Part shown: piece by piece, positions 26,266 through 33,906 of the stretch | Layout of the letters: each line of letters starts with the position of its first letter | How positions within the stretch are numbered: position 1 is the stretch's first letter | DNA from: Gemmatimonadota bacterium | GTDB taxonomy: Bacteria; Latescibacterota; UBA2968; UBA8231 | DNA: 64,000 bases | Assembly (NCBI GenBank): GCA_018673255.1 | Contig: JABHDC010000249.1 | Coordinates: forward strand, 1-64,000 | Reading direction: 5' to 3' | The notes under the pieces: model-generated | The model's input: only the letters and a program-made list of their open reading frames with translations | Databases searched by the model: none | Told to the model about the DNA's origin: nothing | Made by a program: the position numbers and the translations under genes

Positions 26266-27381
26266 ATGTCCGACAAGGATTGGATTGAGCTGATTCACGA
26301 ACTGGGTCCCACCTTCGAGGCACGGGCGGCAGGCAATGATGCCGAAGACCGGTTCGTGAGCGAGAACTATGCGGATCTGAAGGCGCACGGCCTGTTTGCC
26401 GCCGCCGTGCCGACCGAATTGGGCGGTGGTGGCGCCTCACACAGTCAGATGTGCAATACACTGCGCACGATCGCCCAGTATTGCAGCTCCACGGGGCTGG
26501 CCAACTCAATGCATCAGCATCTGCTGGCAGCCAATATCTGGAAGTATCGCCGTGGCCAGGGGGGCGAGGAGATGTTGCGCAAGGTGGCCGACGTTCAGCC
26601 CGTTCTGGTCAGCACCGGGGCCCGCGACTGGCTTGAGTCCAATGGCGACGTAGAACGGGTCGAGGGTGGCTACAAGGTGAGTGCCATCAAACACTTCGCC
26701 AGCCAGTCTGCCGCTGGAGACGTGCTGGTGACGAGCGCCCCGTACCGCGACCCGCAGGAAGGCTGGCAGGTCCTCCACTTTCCGATTCCTTTCGGCAGTG
26801 AGGGGCTGAAGGTGCTGGGCAACTGGCGCGCCATGGGCATGCGCAGCACCGGTTCGCACACGGTGAAATTGGAGGATGTCTTCGTGCCCGAAGAAGCCGT
26901 CGTCCTGCGTCGCCCACAGGGCGAGTTTCATCCCTTCTGGAATGTCATCCTCGGCGTGGCTCTGCCGCTGATCATGTCGGTCTACGTGGGCATCGCACAG
27001 AAGGCAGCGCGCGTGGCGATTGAAGGTGTGCGCAAGTCGAAGGACCCGAAGCCGTACGTGGTGCCTGCAGTGGGGGCAATGCACAACGAGCTCACGGCGG
27101 CCGAACTACACCTGCAGGACATGCTGCGACTGAGCAACGATCTCGACTTCGAGCCGACCGACGAGCTGGGTCACGCCATGCTGACGCGCAAGACGAACAT
27201 TGCCATCGCCTGCAATGGTGTGGTCACGAAGGCCATGGAACTGGCCGGTGGGCAGGGATTCTTCCGCAATCACGGTCTGGAGAGATTGTTCCGCGACGTG
27301 CAGGCCGCGAAGTATCACCCGTTGCAGGAGAAGGACCAGCACCAATTCACCGGTGAGTACATCCTGCAGGGGCAGGTATGA
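26266..27381 (+). CDS. Acyl-CoA dehydrogenase family flavoprotein
   Basis: A 371-residue protein with the order of acyl-CoA dehydrogenases: helical N-terminus ('LKAHGLFAAAVPTELGGGGA'), a central beta domain ('NWRAMGMRSTGSHTVKLEDV'), and a C-terminal helical bundle with 'GGQGFFRNHGLERLFRDVQA'. The class also includes DszC/HsaA-like monooxygenases that use reduced flavin. The 'MRSTGSHTV' and missing obvious catalytic Glu make either possible. AGGAG is 8 bp before the ATG. It follows the AraC gene by 133 bp with no clear terminator between. Confidence 0.8.
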   Translation: MSDKDWIELIHELGPTFEARAAGNDAEDRFVSENYADLKAHGLFAAAVPTELGGGGASHSQMCNTLRTIAQYCSSTGLANSMHQHLLAANIWKYRRGQGGEEMLRKVADVQPVLVSTGARDWLESNGDVERVEGGYKVSAIKHFASQSAAGDVLVTSAPYRDPQEGWQVLHFPIPFGSEGLKVLGNWRAMGMRSTGSHTVKLEDVFVPEEAVVLRRPQGEFHPFWNVILGVALPLIMSVYVGIAQKAARVAIEGVRKSKDPKPYVVPAVGAMHNELTAAELHLQDMLRLSNDLDFEPTDELGHAMLTRKTNIAIACNGVVTKAMELAGGQGFFRNHGLERLFRDVQAAKYHPLQEKDQHQFTGEYILQGQV

Positions 27382-27395
27382 TCGCCAATCGAGGG

Positions 27396-27426
27396 AGCTG
27401 CCGTCGATCTGAGGACGACGGCAGTT
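27396..27426. terminator. Bidirectional hairpin between convergent genes
   Basis: CTGCCGTCG (27398-27406) pairs perfectly with CGACGGCAG (27416-27424), extended by two more pairs, with a 9-nt loop. It fills the 52-bp gap between the acyl-CoA dehydrogenase-like and SDR stops. There is no T-run. Confidence 0.55.
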
Positions 27427-27433
27427 CGCCCGG

Positions 27434-28195
27434 TCAGTGTGAGACGGCAGCGATCAGCCCACCATCGACGCGCATCGTGCTCGCCGTCATGTAGTCGGCT
27501 TCGTCGGAACAGATGAAGGCGACGGCGTGGCCGATGTCCTCGGCCTGGCCCATACGTCCCCAGGGAATCGTTTCCTTGCCGGCCTTGGCAATGTCCTCAT
27601 CACTCATGCCACCCGTGCTGCCCGGTGTCTGCATCCATCCCGGTTCCAGTGCATTGACACGAATGCGGTATTTGGCCAGTTCGAGCCCCAGTGTTGAGGC
27701 GAATTGGTTCAAGCCGGCCTTGGTGAAGTTGTAGATCGAACTGCCTGGATACGCGCTCTCGGCGTGGACCGAGGTGATGACGACGATACTGCCGCCCCGC
27801 ACCTTGAGTGGCTCAAGGGCTTCCTGACACAGGTTGAAGGTGCCGAAGAAGTTCACATCCACGACCTCCCGCGCGCGGTCCTCGGACGTGTCCTCAAAGT
27901 TGGCGAAGGCATTGATCCCGGCATTGCAGATGAGCATGTCGACACGGCCATATTCGGCCATGGCTGTTTCCACCATCTGCCGGCACACGTCACGGTCGCC
28001 GGCGCTGCCAGCGACACCGACTGCGGTCCCACCGGCCGCCCGGATCTCCTCACAGGCCGATTCGACATTGGCCGGAGTCGAGCTGTTGAGGACGAGACGG
28101 GCGCCTTCGGCGGCCAGGACCCGGGCGATCCCACGCCCCATGGCACCTGGTTTGCCAGCGGCGGTAACGATGGCGACACGATCGGTGAATTTCAT
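27434..28195 (-). CDS. Short-chain dehydrogenase/reductase (SDR)
   Basis: A 253-residue classical SDR. The cofactor motif is a variant 'TAAGKPGAMGRGIA' (normally TGxxxGIG) near residue 11; 'NAGINAF' near 90, catalytic serine in 'VVITSVHAES' (about 140) and 'YNFTKAG' (Tyr and Lys about 153 and 157) are intact. It ends 'YMTASTMRVDGGLIAAVSH', the usual final strand. An NAD(P)-dependent oxidoreductase of unknown substrate. An AAAGGGA stretch precedes the ATG. It is divergent from the next oxidoreductase gene. Confidence 0.9.
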   Translation of the reverse strand: MKFTDRVAIVTAAGKPGAMGRGIARVLAAEGARLVLNSSTPANVESACEEIRAAGGTAVGVAGSAGDRDVCRQMVETAMAEYGRVDMLICNAGINAFANFEDTSEDRAREVVDVNFFGTFNLCQEALEPLKVRGGSIVVITSVHAESAYPGSSIYNFTKAGLNQFASTLGLELAKYRIRVNALEPGWMQTPGSTGGMSDEDIAKAGKETIPWGRMGQAEDIGHAVAFICSDEADYMTASTMRVDGGLIAAVSH

Positions 28196-28338
28196 GGCAG
28201 TATCCCTTTCAGGTGAACAAATCCGTCAGGCCTAAAGAAACGGCCCGTCGCCATCCGGGCCAGAGCATTGGCTGCAGGCGACTGCCGACCGTTCTTGTCG
28301 GGCATCGGCAGTTCGCAACGAGTATCAAGGAGGCGAGG

Positions 28339-29382
28339 ATGACCGGCAAAGTGAGAGTAGGTGTCCTGGGTATGGCCCACGATCACCTCTGGACGAATCT
28401 GAAGGATCTGCTCAAGCGGGAGGATGCCGAACTCGTAGGGGCAGCGGACCTCGCTCCGCAACTGCGTGAGCGATTTCGTGAGCGGACCGATTGCGCTCAT
28501 ACCTTCGAACAGTGGGACGAATTGCTCGACAAACAGGCACCCGATGCAGTCTACGCCTTCGGTGCGACGGCCACCCATGCCGAGGTAGTCGAGAGCTGTG
28601 CCGAACGTGGTATCCACGTCATGGTGGAGAAACCGATGGCGGCAACGCTGGCGCAGGCGGATCGCATGCTGGTGGCGGCGCGGAAACACAAGATCCACCT
28701 GATGGTGAACTGGCCCACCGCCTGGTCGCGGTCGATTCGCACCGCCTACCGCCTCGTGCAGGAGGGCAGGATCGGGCGGGTCTGGCAGGTCACCTGGCGT
28801 GGCGGTCACAGTGGCCCGGACGAACTGGGCTGCTCGGAAGAATTCTGTCAGTTTCTCTTTGACCACGATCAGAATGGCGCCGGTGCCTTCAACGACTACG
28901 GTGGTTATGGCTCCTGCCTGTGTGTGTTGTTCATGGGTGGATCGCCAACCAGCGTCATCGGTATGGCGGGGCGATTGACCAAGGATCACCTGTCGGTGGA
29001 CGACAATGGCGTCATCGTCATGCGGTATCCGCGGGGCATGTGCCGAATTGAGATGACGTGGAGTGAAGCGGTGCCGCATGTGCCACCCCATGATCCGGTG
29101 ATCTACGGCACCGAGGGGACCCTCGTGGCGGGCGAAAATGTGACGCTCTACACCCGGCAGGACAAAGACGGATCGGTGATCAATCTCGACGAGTTGCCAG
29201 AGGCACAGGGCAATGCGACGGAGCATTTCCTGCACTGCATCCGCACCGGGTCTGAGCCGCAGTTCCAGACGAGCGCCGAACTGTCACGGGCAGCGCAGGA
29301 GATCATGGAGGGTGGGTTGCGCTCGGCCGTATCGGGCGTCGAGGTGTCATTGCCGATTGAAGACCACCTGTTCCGAGTCTGA
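28339..29382 (+). CDS. Gfo/Idh/MocA-family oxidoreductase
   Basis: A 347-residue enzyme. 'KVRVGVLGMAHDHLWTNL' is a Rossmann start with GMAHDH in place of the common GxGxxG, as seen in a subset of the family; 'HVMVEKPMAA' (about 95) gives the conserved lysine-proline. 'NDYGGYGSCLCVLFMG' in the C-terminal domain corresponds to the catalytic DxGxH region, here with Tyr in place of the histidine. The ATG at 28339 is preceded by AAGGAGGCGAGG. It heads a run of four same-strand genes leading to the dehydratase-like gene at 31935. Confidence 0.87.
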   Translation: MTGKVRVGVLGMAHDHLWTNLKDLLKREDAELVGAADLAPQLRERFRERTDCAHTFEQWDELLDKQAPDAVYAFGATATHAEVVESCAERGIHVMVEKPMAATLAQADRMLVAARKHKIHLMVNWPTAWSRSIRTAYRLVQEGRIGRVWQVTWRGGHSGPDELGCSEEFCQFLFDHDQNGAGAFNDYGGYGSCLCVLFMGGSPTSVIGMAGRLTKDHLSVDDNGVIVMRYPRGMCRIEMTWSEAVPHVPPHDPVIYGTEGTLVAGENVTLYTRQDKDGSVINLDELPEAQGNATEHFLHCIRTGSEPQFQTSAELSRAAQEIMEGGLRSAVSGVEVSLPIEDHLFRV

Positions 29383-29530
29383 AGGGACAACTGCAGGCAT
29401 CACGGCCGGGCCCGGCGACGGTGGAGTGTCCGTAGTGGTCTGCGAATTGACGTTGCCGCGGTTCTTGGCGAAGATGCCGGCAGCATCAACCTGCATCGTG
29501 TGAACCGGGGATTGCAGAGGAGGACAACCG

Positions 29531-30337
29531 ATGGCGTTCAAGCTGGGTTTCTGTGCATTACACTGGCGGCAGCCGGATCTGGAGCAAGCGCTGCCCGCGC
29601 TGGCTGAATCGGGTTGGGATGGCTGGGAGTGCCGTCTGCCCATCGAGTGGATGGGACCGGTGAGTCGCATGCGCCGGCTCTGCGACGAGGCGGGCATGCC
29701 CGTGGCGGTCATGAGTGCCCAGGGGTCGCCAGACACGCGTGACTGGGAGCACGTGGAGTTGAACAAGCGCCGCATGGAATATGCGGCCGAGTTGGGTGCC
29801 GACTGCTTCCTGTTCATGAATACGAACAAGGCAGAGGATTCGAGATCTGTCGAAGATGATATCCGTGCAGCGGCTGAGGGCGCCGACGAATGGGCCGAAT
29901 ACGCGGCGGGTATGGGTCTTGAACTGACCTATCACATCCACACCAATCTGCTCGTGGACTCCATCGACGAATGGCGACTCTACATGAGTTGCCTGAAGAC
30001 AGCGAAGCTCTGTATCGACGTGTCTCACGCGGAGCTCTGGGACTACGACCCGGCCCAGTCGTTGATCGATTTCTACGACCAGCTCAACTATGTGCACCTG
30101 CAGGACTATTCCTCCTGTACCGTGCGAGAGCCTGGCAGATACAATCCCGAATGGGTGAATGTGGGCGAGGGGGAGTGTCTGGATTTCAAGGGTTGTCTCG
30201 ACACGCTGGCCGACAAGGGATACAGCCGATGGGTCACGGCCTGCCCCGAGACGCCGCCGGAGGGTGGGACCGAGGCCACCGTCTCTGCCCGCAACAGTTC
30301 CACCATGCGCGAGTATGTGCGCAGTCTGGGGTACTGA
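29531..30337 (+). CDS. Sugar phosphate isomerase/epimerase (TIM barrel)
   Basis: A 268-residue AP-endonuclease-2-like barrel (IolE/xylose-isomerase-like). 'WDGWECRLPIEW' near 30, 'LTYHIHTNLLVDS' (about 136), 'KLCIDVSHAELWDYDP' (about 160) and 'NYVHLQDYSS' (about 185) supply the usual His, Asp and Glu metal ligands, and 'TACPETPPEGG' the last strand. AGAGGAGG precedes the ATG by 6 bp. The stop overlaps the aldo/keto reductase start (TGATG), so these two are translationally coupled and probably act on the same carbohydrate. Confidence 0.88.
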   Translation: MAFKLGFCALHWRQPDLEQALPALAESGWDGWECRLPIEWMGPVSRMRRLCDEAGMPVAVMSAQGSPDTRDWEHVELNKRRMEYAAELGADCFLFMNTNKAEDSRSVEDDIRAAAEGADEWAEYAAGMGLELTYHIHTNLLVDSIDEWRLYMSCLKTAKLCIDVSHAELWDYDPAQSLIDFYDQLNYVHLQDYSSCTVREPGRYNPEWVNVGEGECLDFKGCLDTLADKGYSRWVTACPETPPEGGTEATVSARNSSTMREYVRSLGY

Positions 30338-31308
30338 TGGAAACCCGATCTCTTGGTCTGACGGGTATTCAGGTGTCGCGCCTGTGTTATGGCACGATGG
30401 CCTTTGGTGGCGACGCAGATGAGTCCATGTCGGCGGCGATCTACAAGCGTTGTCGAGACGCGGGGATCAATTTCTTCGACTGTGCCAATGTCTATGCCGG
30501 GGGCCGTTCGGAAGAGATTCTCGGCAAGCTCAGCAAGGGTGAACGCGACGAGCTGGTGCTGACCTCAAAGGTCTGCGGTCGCGTGGGGCCTGGCCCCAAC
30601 GATCGGGGTCTGTCGAGGCGTCACATCCATTCCCAGATCGAGGTGAGTCTGCGGCGCCTGCAGACGGATCGGCTCGATATCTACTTCATCCACAATTTCG
30701 ATGCTGACACGCCGATGGATGAGACGCTGCGCGCCCTGGACGATCTGGTGCGCTCCGGCAAGGTGCTGTATCTGGGGGTCAGCAACTGGGCGGCGTGGCA
30801 GATCGCTCGTGCCCTGGGTGTGAGTGCTCGCGACCACCTGGCGCCCTTTGCCTGTATTCAACCGATGTACAACCTCGCCAAGCGCCAGGCCGAGGTGGAG
30901 ATCCTGCCACTGGCGCAACATGAGGGCCTGGGTGTGATCTCCTACAGTCCTGTCGGTGGCGGGCTGCTGAGTGGCAAATACGGGATCCATCAGCGCCCTG
31001 ACGTGGGGCGACTCGTCGACACACCGACCTATCAGAAGCGGTATGGTGAGGCGGCCTATTATGAGATCGCCGAACGCTTCGTCGATCTGGCCCGAGAGTT
31101 AGGTGAACATCCTGTGTCACTGGCTGTGGCCTGGGTGATGGCGCATCCGGCGATTACCACACCCATCATCGGGGCCCGCTCCGTCGAGCAATTGGAGCCT
31201 TCTCTGGCTGCAGTCGATGTCGAGATGGGACCGGCGCGTTATGCATCGATCCGTGCCCTGACGCCGACGCCACCACCGGCGACGGATCGCACGGAGGACC
31301 AAGCCTGA
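30337..31308 (+). CDS. Aldo/keto reductase
   Basis: A 323-residue NADPH-dependent reductase. The catalytic tetrad is visible: Asp48 ('FFDCANVY'), Tyr53, Lys78 ('LTSKVCG') and His119 ('IYFIHNFD'). 'SNWAAWQIARAL', 'MYNLAKRQAE' and 'TPIIGARSVEQLE' are the typical barrel and cofactor segments of the YajO/AKR11-like group. The start lies in TGATG shared with the isomerase stop; an open frame reaches further up in a different reading but is only a shadow of the isomerase gene. Confidence 0.92.
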   Translation: METRSLGLTGIQVSRLCYGTMAFGGDADESMSAAIYKRCRDAGINFFDCANVYAGGRSEEILGKLSKGERDELVLTSKVCGRVGPGPNDRGLSRRHIHSQIEVSLRRLQTDRLDIYFIHNFDADTPMDETLRALDDLVRSGKVLYLGVSNWAAWQIARALGVSARDHLAPFACIQPMYNLAKRQAEVEILPLAQHEGLGVISYSPVGGGLLSGKYGIHQRPDVGRLVDTPTYQKRYGEAAYYEIAERFVDLARELGEHPVSLAVAWVMAHPAITTPIIGARSVEQLEPSLAAVDVEMGPARYASIRALTPTPPPATDRTEDQA

Positions 31309-31321
31309 ACTGCGGCTCGCG

Positions 31322-31342
31322 GCGCGCCAAGGTTTGGCGCGC
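31322..31342 (+). terminator. Hairpin after the aldo/keto reductase gene
   Basis: A perfect 9-bp stem GCGCGCCAA / TTGGCGCGC with a 3-nt loop, 14 bp after the stop. No T-run follows, so termination would need Rho or the hairpin is an mRNA end stabiliser. The remaining ~120 bp before the EVE gene show nothing clear. Confidence 0.5.
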
Positions 31343-31461
31343 GGTTCCCTGCATTGCCGTTTGACGGTCGAAGGGTGATGTCGCACGCTTGACCCTGCCG
31401 ACGGGCCGCTCGATGGCCCCAGTCTCCAGCGCCACATTCTCCCGGACAACAGGATCTTTCC

Positions 31462-31938
31462 ATGGCATCCCAATACTGGCTCGTGAAATGCGAGCCGCAT
31501 GAATGCTCATTCGATGAGCTGAAGACCCGCGAGAAACGCACCGGTTTCTGGCGGGGTATTCGCAACTACCAGGCGCGCAATTTCATTCGAGATCAGATGG
31601 CGAAGGGTGATCTGGCTTTCTTCTATCATTCCAACTGCGATGAACCCGGCGTGGCCGGAATCGTCGAGATCATCGCCGCGGGTTATCCCGATCCGAGCCA
31701 GTTCGACAAGAGTGATCGTTACCATGATGTGAAATCGAAGCCAGAAGATCCTCGCTGGTCTTCTTTCGATGTGAAGTGGAAGAAGAGATTCCAGTCCTTC
31801 GTGTCCCTGGCAGACCTGAAGGCGAATACGAAACTGGCTGAGATGAAGGTTGTGCAGAAGGGACAGCGACTCTCGATTCAGCCTGTCACGGCTTCCGAGT
31901 GGAAGCAGGTCTGCCAGATGGGAGGGGTTGAGGCGTGA
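31462..31938 (+). CDS. EVE-domain protein
   Basis: A 158-residue single EVE (PUA-like) domain. 'YWLVKCEPHECSFDEL' is the family opening, 'FWRGIRNYQARNFIRD' and 'DLAFFYHSNCDEPGVAGI' the core, and 'DPRWSSFDVKW' the later conserved block. EVE domains bind modified bases in nucleic acids, for instance in restriction or RNA-modification contexts; no such genes are near, so this may be the housekeeping form similar to human THYN1. Its stop overlaps the next start in GTGA. Confidence 0.92.
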   Translation: MASQYWLVKCEPHECSFDELKTREKRTGFWRGIRNYQARNFIRDQMAKGDLAFFYHSNCDEPGVAGIVEIIAAGYPDPSQFDKSDRYHDVKSKPEDPRWSSFDVKWKKRFQSFVSLADLKANTKLAEMKVVQKGQRLSIQPVTASEWKQVCQMGGVEA

Positions 31939-33059
31939 ATACGGTGAAGATTACCCAGGTCGAGGCCATTCCCATCCTTGTCCCACTGACGAGTGGTCTG
32001 ACGACGAAGACGGCCCACGGCGAGCACATTGATTCGCCCTATGTCATCATCCGTGTCCACACCGATGCGGGCATCACCGGCGTCGGTGAAGCGACCCTGG
32101 CGCCTCGCTGGAGTGGGGAGACGAGCCCTGGCTGCGTGGCTGTCGTACGGGATCTGCTGGATCCGGCGCTGCGAGGAAGCGATGCCCTCGACGTCAATGC
32201 CTGCCGTGGCCTCATCGAGGGGGCGTTGCGACTGAATCCCTTCACAAAGGCGGCGGTGGAGATGGCGATCTGGGATATCGCCGGCAAGGCCGCCGGACAA
32301 CCGGTCTGCCGACTGCTGGGTGGCCGTTTGCGGGATGAACTGCCGATGAAGATGGTCGTGGGCGCCTTCCCGGTGGATCGCGCCGTTGCACTGGCCCAGC
32401 GATTTCTCGACGGTGGAGCGCATCACCTGAAGGTGAAGGTGGGCCTCGACCCCGAAGAGGATGTGGCCCGCGTCACCGCCGTGCGCGAACTGGCTGGCCC
32501 TGATATCGGCTTGAGCATCGACGGCAATTGTGGCTGGAGTGTGTCGGTTGCATGTCGCACGCTGCCGCGGTTGGAGGCCTTCGATGTGCGTCTCGCCGAA
32601 CAGCCAATCCGGGCCCATGATGTGGCAGACTGGTCGCGATTGCGCGCCTCGACGTCGATCCCACTGATGGCGGATGAGTCGATCTTCTCACTGGCTGATG
32701 CGTGGCAGCTGGTCTCCCATCGGGCCGTCGACGTGCTGGCCATCTATCCTGGAAAACACGGTGGCCTTCTCGGCGCCATGGAGATCGCTCACCTGGCCCG
32801 CGCTGCCGGCATCGTGTGCAGCATGGGCAGCAATCTCGAACTTGGCATCGGCACGGCGGCCATGCTCCACCTGGGTGCGGCAGCCGAGGCGATCGACAAC
32901 GAGACCTATCCCGGTGACTATCTCGGGCCACTGTATCACGAGGCGGATATGATCACCGATTCGCTGCGCCTGGGTCCCGTGACGGCCCGAGTGCCCGATG
33001 GGCCGGGACTGGGTGTGGATCTCGACCAGGACCAATTGGAGCGCTGGCGTGACGCTTAG
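31935..33059 (+). CDS. Mandelate racemase/muconate lactonizing enzyme (enolase superfamily)
   Basis: A 374-residue enzyme. An N-terminal capping domain is followed by a barrel with the MLE-subgroup set: Lys166 and Lys168 in 'HLKVKVG', metal ligands Asp196, Glu222 ('LAEQPI') and Asp247 ('MADES'), and Lys274 ('YPGKHGG'). These enzymes abstract a proton alpha to a carboxylate, leading to cycloisomerisation, racemisation or dehydration. It starts at GTG inside the EVE stop. The stop codon TAG is the first three bases of fold-back element copy B. Confidence 0.9.
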   Translation: MNTVKITQVEAIPILVPLTSGLTTKTAHGEHIDSPYVIIRVHTDAGITGVGEATLAPRWSGETSPGCVAVVRDLLDPALRGSDALDVNACRGLIEGALRLNPFTKAAVEMAIWDIAGKAAGQPVCRLLGGRLRDELPMKMVVGAFPVDRAVALAQRFLDGGAHHLKVKVGLDPEEDVARVTAVRELAGPDIGLSIDGNCGWSVSVACRTLPRLEAFDVRLAEQPIRAHDVADWSRLRASTSIPLMADESIFSLADAWQLVSHRAVDVLAIYPGKHGGLLGAMEIAHLARAAGIVCSMGSNLELGIGTAAMLHLGAAAEAIDNETYPGDYLGPLYHEADMITDSLRLGPVTARVPDGPGLGVDLDQDQLERWRDA

Positions 33060-33222
33060 TGCCCCGCGGCGCAAGTCCTACGGTTTATGAACGCCGATCC
33101 ATCCCGGCTCGCGGCGTTGCGCTCACTCTGAGTATCGCACTGATACGCATCACTCGCGCGCCTTGCGACCCGGGTGCCTCGACGCTCATAATAATCCGCA
33201 TTACTCACGCCGCGGGGCACTG
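33057..33222. repeat. Fold-back element copy B
   Basis: A 164-bp core (33058-33221) with a 14-bp perfect terminal repeat, AGTGCCCCGCGGCG and its complement. The mid stem CCCGGCTCGC (33103-33112) pairs with GCGACCCGGG (33165-33174) with one mismatch. The apical stem is GTATC/GATAC at 33132-33146 around GCACT. The left end TAG forms the stop codon of the preceding enolase-superfamily gene. The right flank is TG rather than TA. Confidence 0.85.
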
Positions 33223-33335
33223 GAAAGACCAAACGAATGGCTGAGGAAGTGAGTGGTATGACGGAAGAGGAGAGGTCTCGCTTCGCCCTGACTCGATGCA
33301 GTGTCGCCCCTGACACGCCAGGAATTCAACATTTG

Positions 33336-33848
33336 ATGAACACGATGAACAACAGCAGGCCCTGGGTTCTTGCAGTCTGCCTGCTGGTCCTGTCTGTGAC
33401 GATGGCCCAGGCTGAATGGCCCTACAACGAGCGATCCAGAGGACGTGGCACGCCGGTGGAGATCGGCGTGCGCGTGGGCCACGACTACGATGGCGACACG
33501 CCCAGCGCCGGGGGGCAGTTGCGATTGCCGATCCCGCGCCTGCGTGGATTTGTGCTCGTGCCCAGTGTCGACATCTACAATGACGGCACCGGCGCGGACT
33601 GGCAGGCGAATGTGGACCTGCTCATGTCGGGGGGGCCACGGGGCGGTATCTACGCCGGTCTCGGCTACGGCTGGGCGGAGGAGGGGCTCGAGGAGCGCGA
33701 GCGGGCCATCAACCAGATCCTGGGCCTGCGGATACCCCTGGGGGATGGCGGTACACGCGCCTACATCGAGGGGCGCTGGACCGAACTGGCGAGGGACAAT
33801 GTCTTCCGCCTGGTCGGTGGGCTGAACATCCCCCTGTTCCGCTACTGA
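33336..33848 (+). CDS. Hypothetical exported protein, barrel-like
   Basis: A 170-residue protein with a signal peptide cleaved near AQA-EWP. The mature part has repeated alternating strands ('VEIGVRVGHDYDGDTP', 'GGQLRLPIPRLRGFVLVPS', 'GIYAGLGYGWAEEG') and ends in an aromatic 'IPLFRY', as small outer-membrane barrels do. I do not recognise a family. The ATG at 33336 was chosen because it gives a normal signal peptide; an open frame reaches 33237 into the edge of the fold-back element. It is convergent with the ABC permease gene. Confidence 0.6.
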   Translation: MNTMNNSRPWVLAVCLLVLSVTMAQAEWPYNERSRGRGTPVEIGVRVGHDYDGDTPSAGGQLRLPIPRLRGFVLVPSVDIYNDGTGADWQANVDLLMSGGPRGGIYAGLGYGWAEEGLEERERAINQILGLRIPLGDGGTRAYIEGRWTELARDNVFRLVGGLNIPLFRY

Positions 33849-33870
33849 GTCACGTCGCTTTGGGTTCGTT

Positions 33871-33890
33871 CGCCTGGATCGAGCCAGGCG
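33871..33890. terminator. Bidirectional hairpin between convergent genes
   Basis: CGCCTGG/CCAGGCG, 7 bp perfect with a 6-nt loop, in the 58-bp gap between the barrel-like gene and the permease gene. On the plus strand a T-rich stretch precedes rather than follows it. Confidence 0.5.
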
Positions 33891-33906
33891 CCGTCTGACG
33901 TCATGC

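Noticed and set aside
29971..30336. N-terminal extension of the aldo/keto reductase
   Set aside because: It is the isomerase gene read in another frame; the reductase begins at the TGATG junction with its canonical N-terminus.
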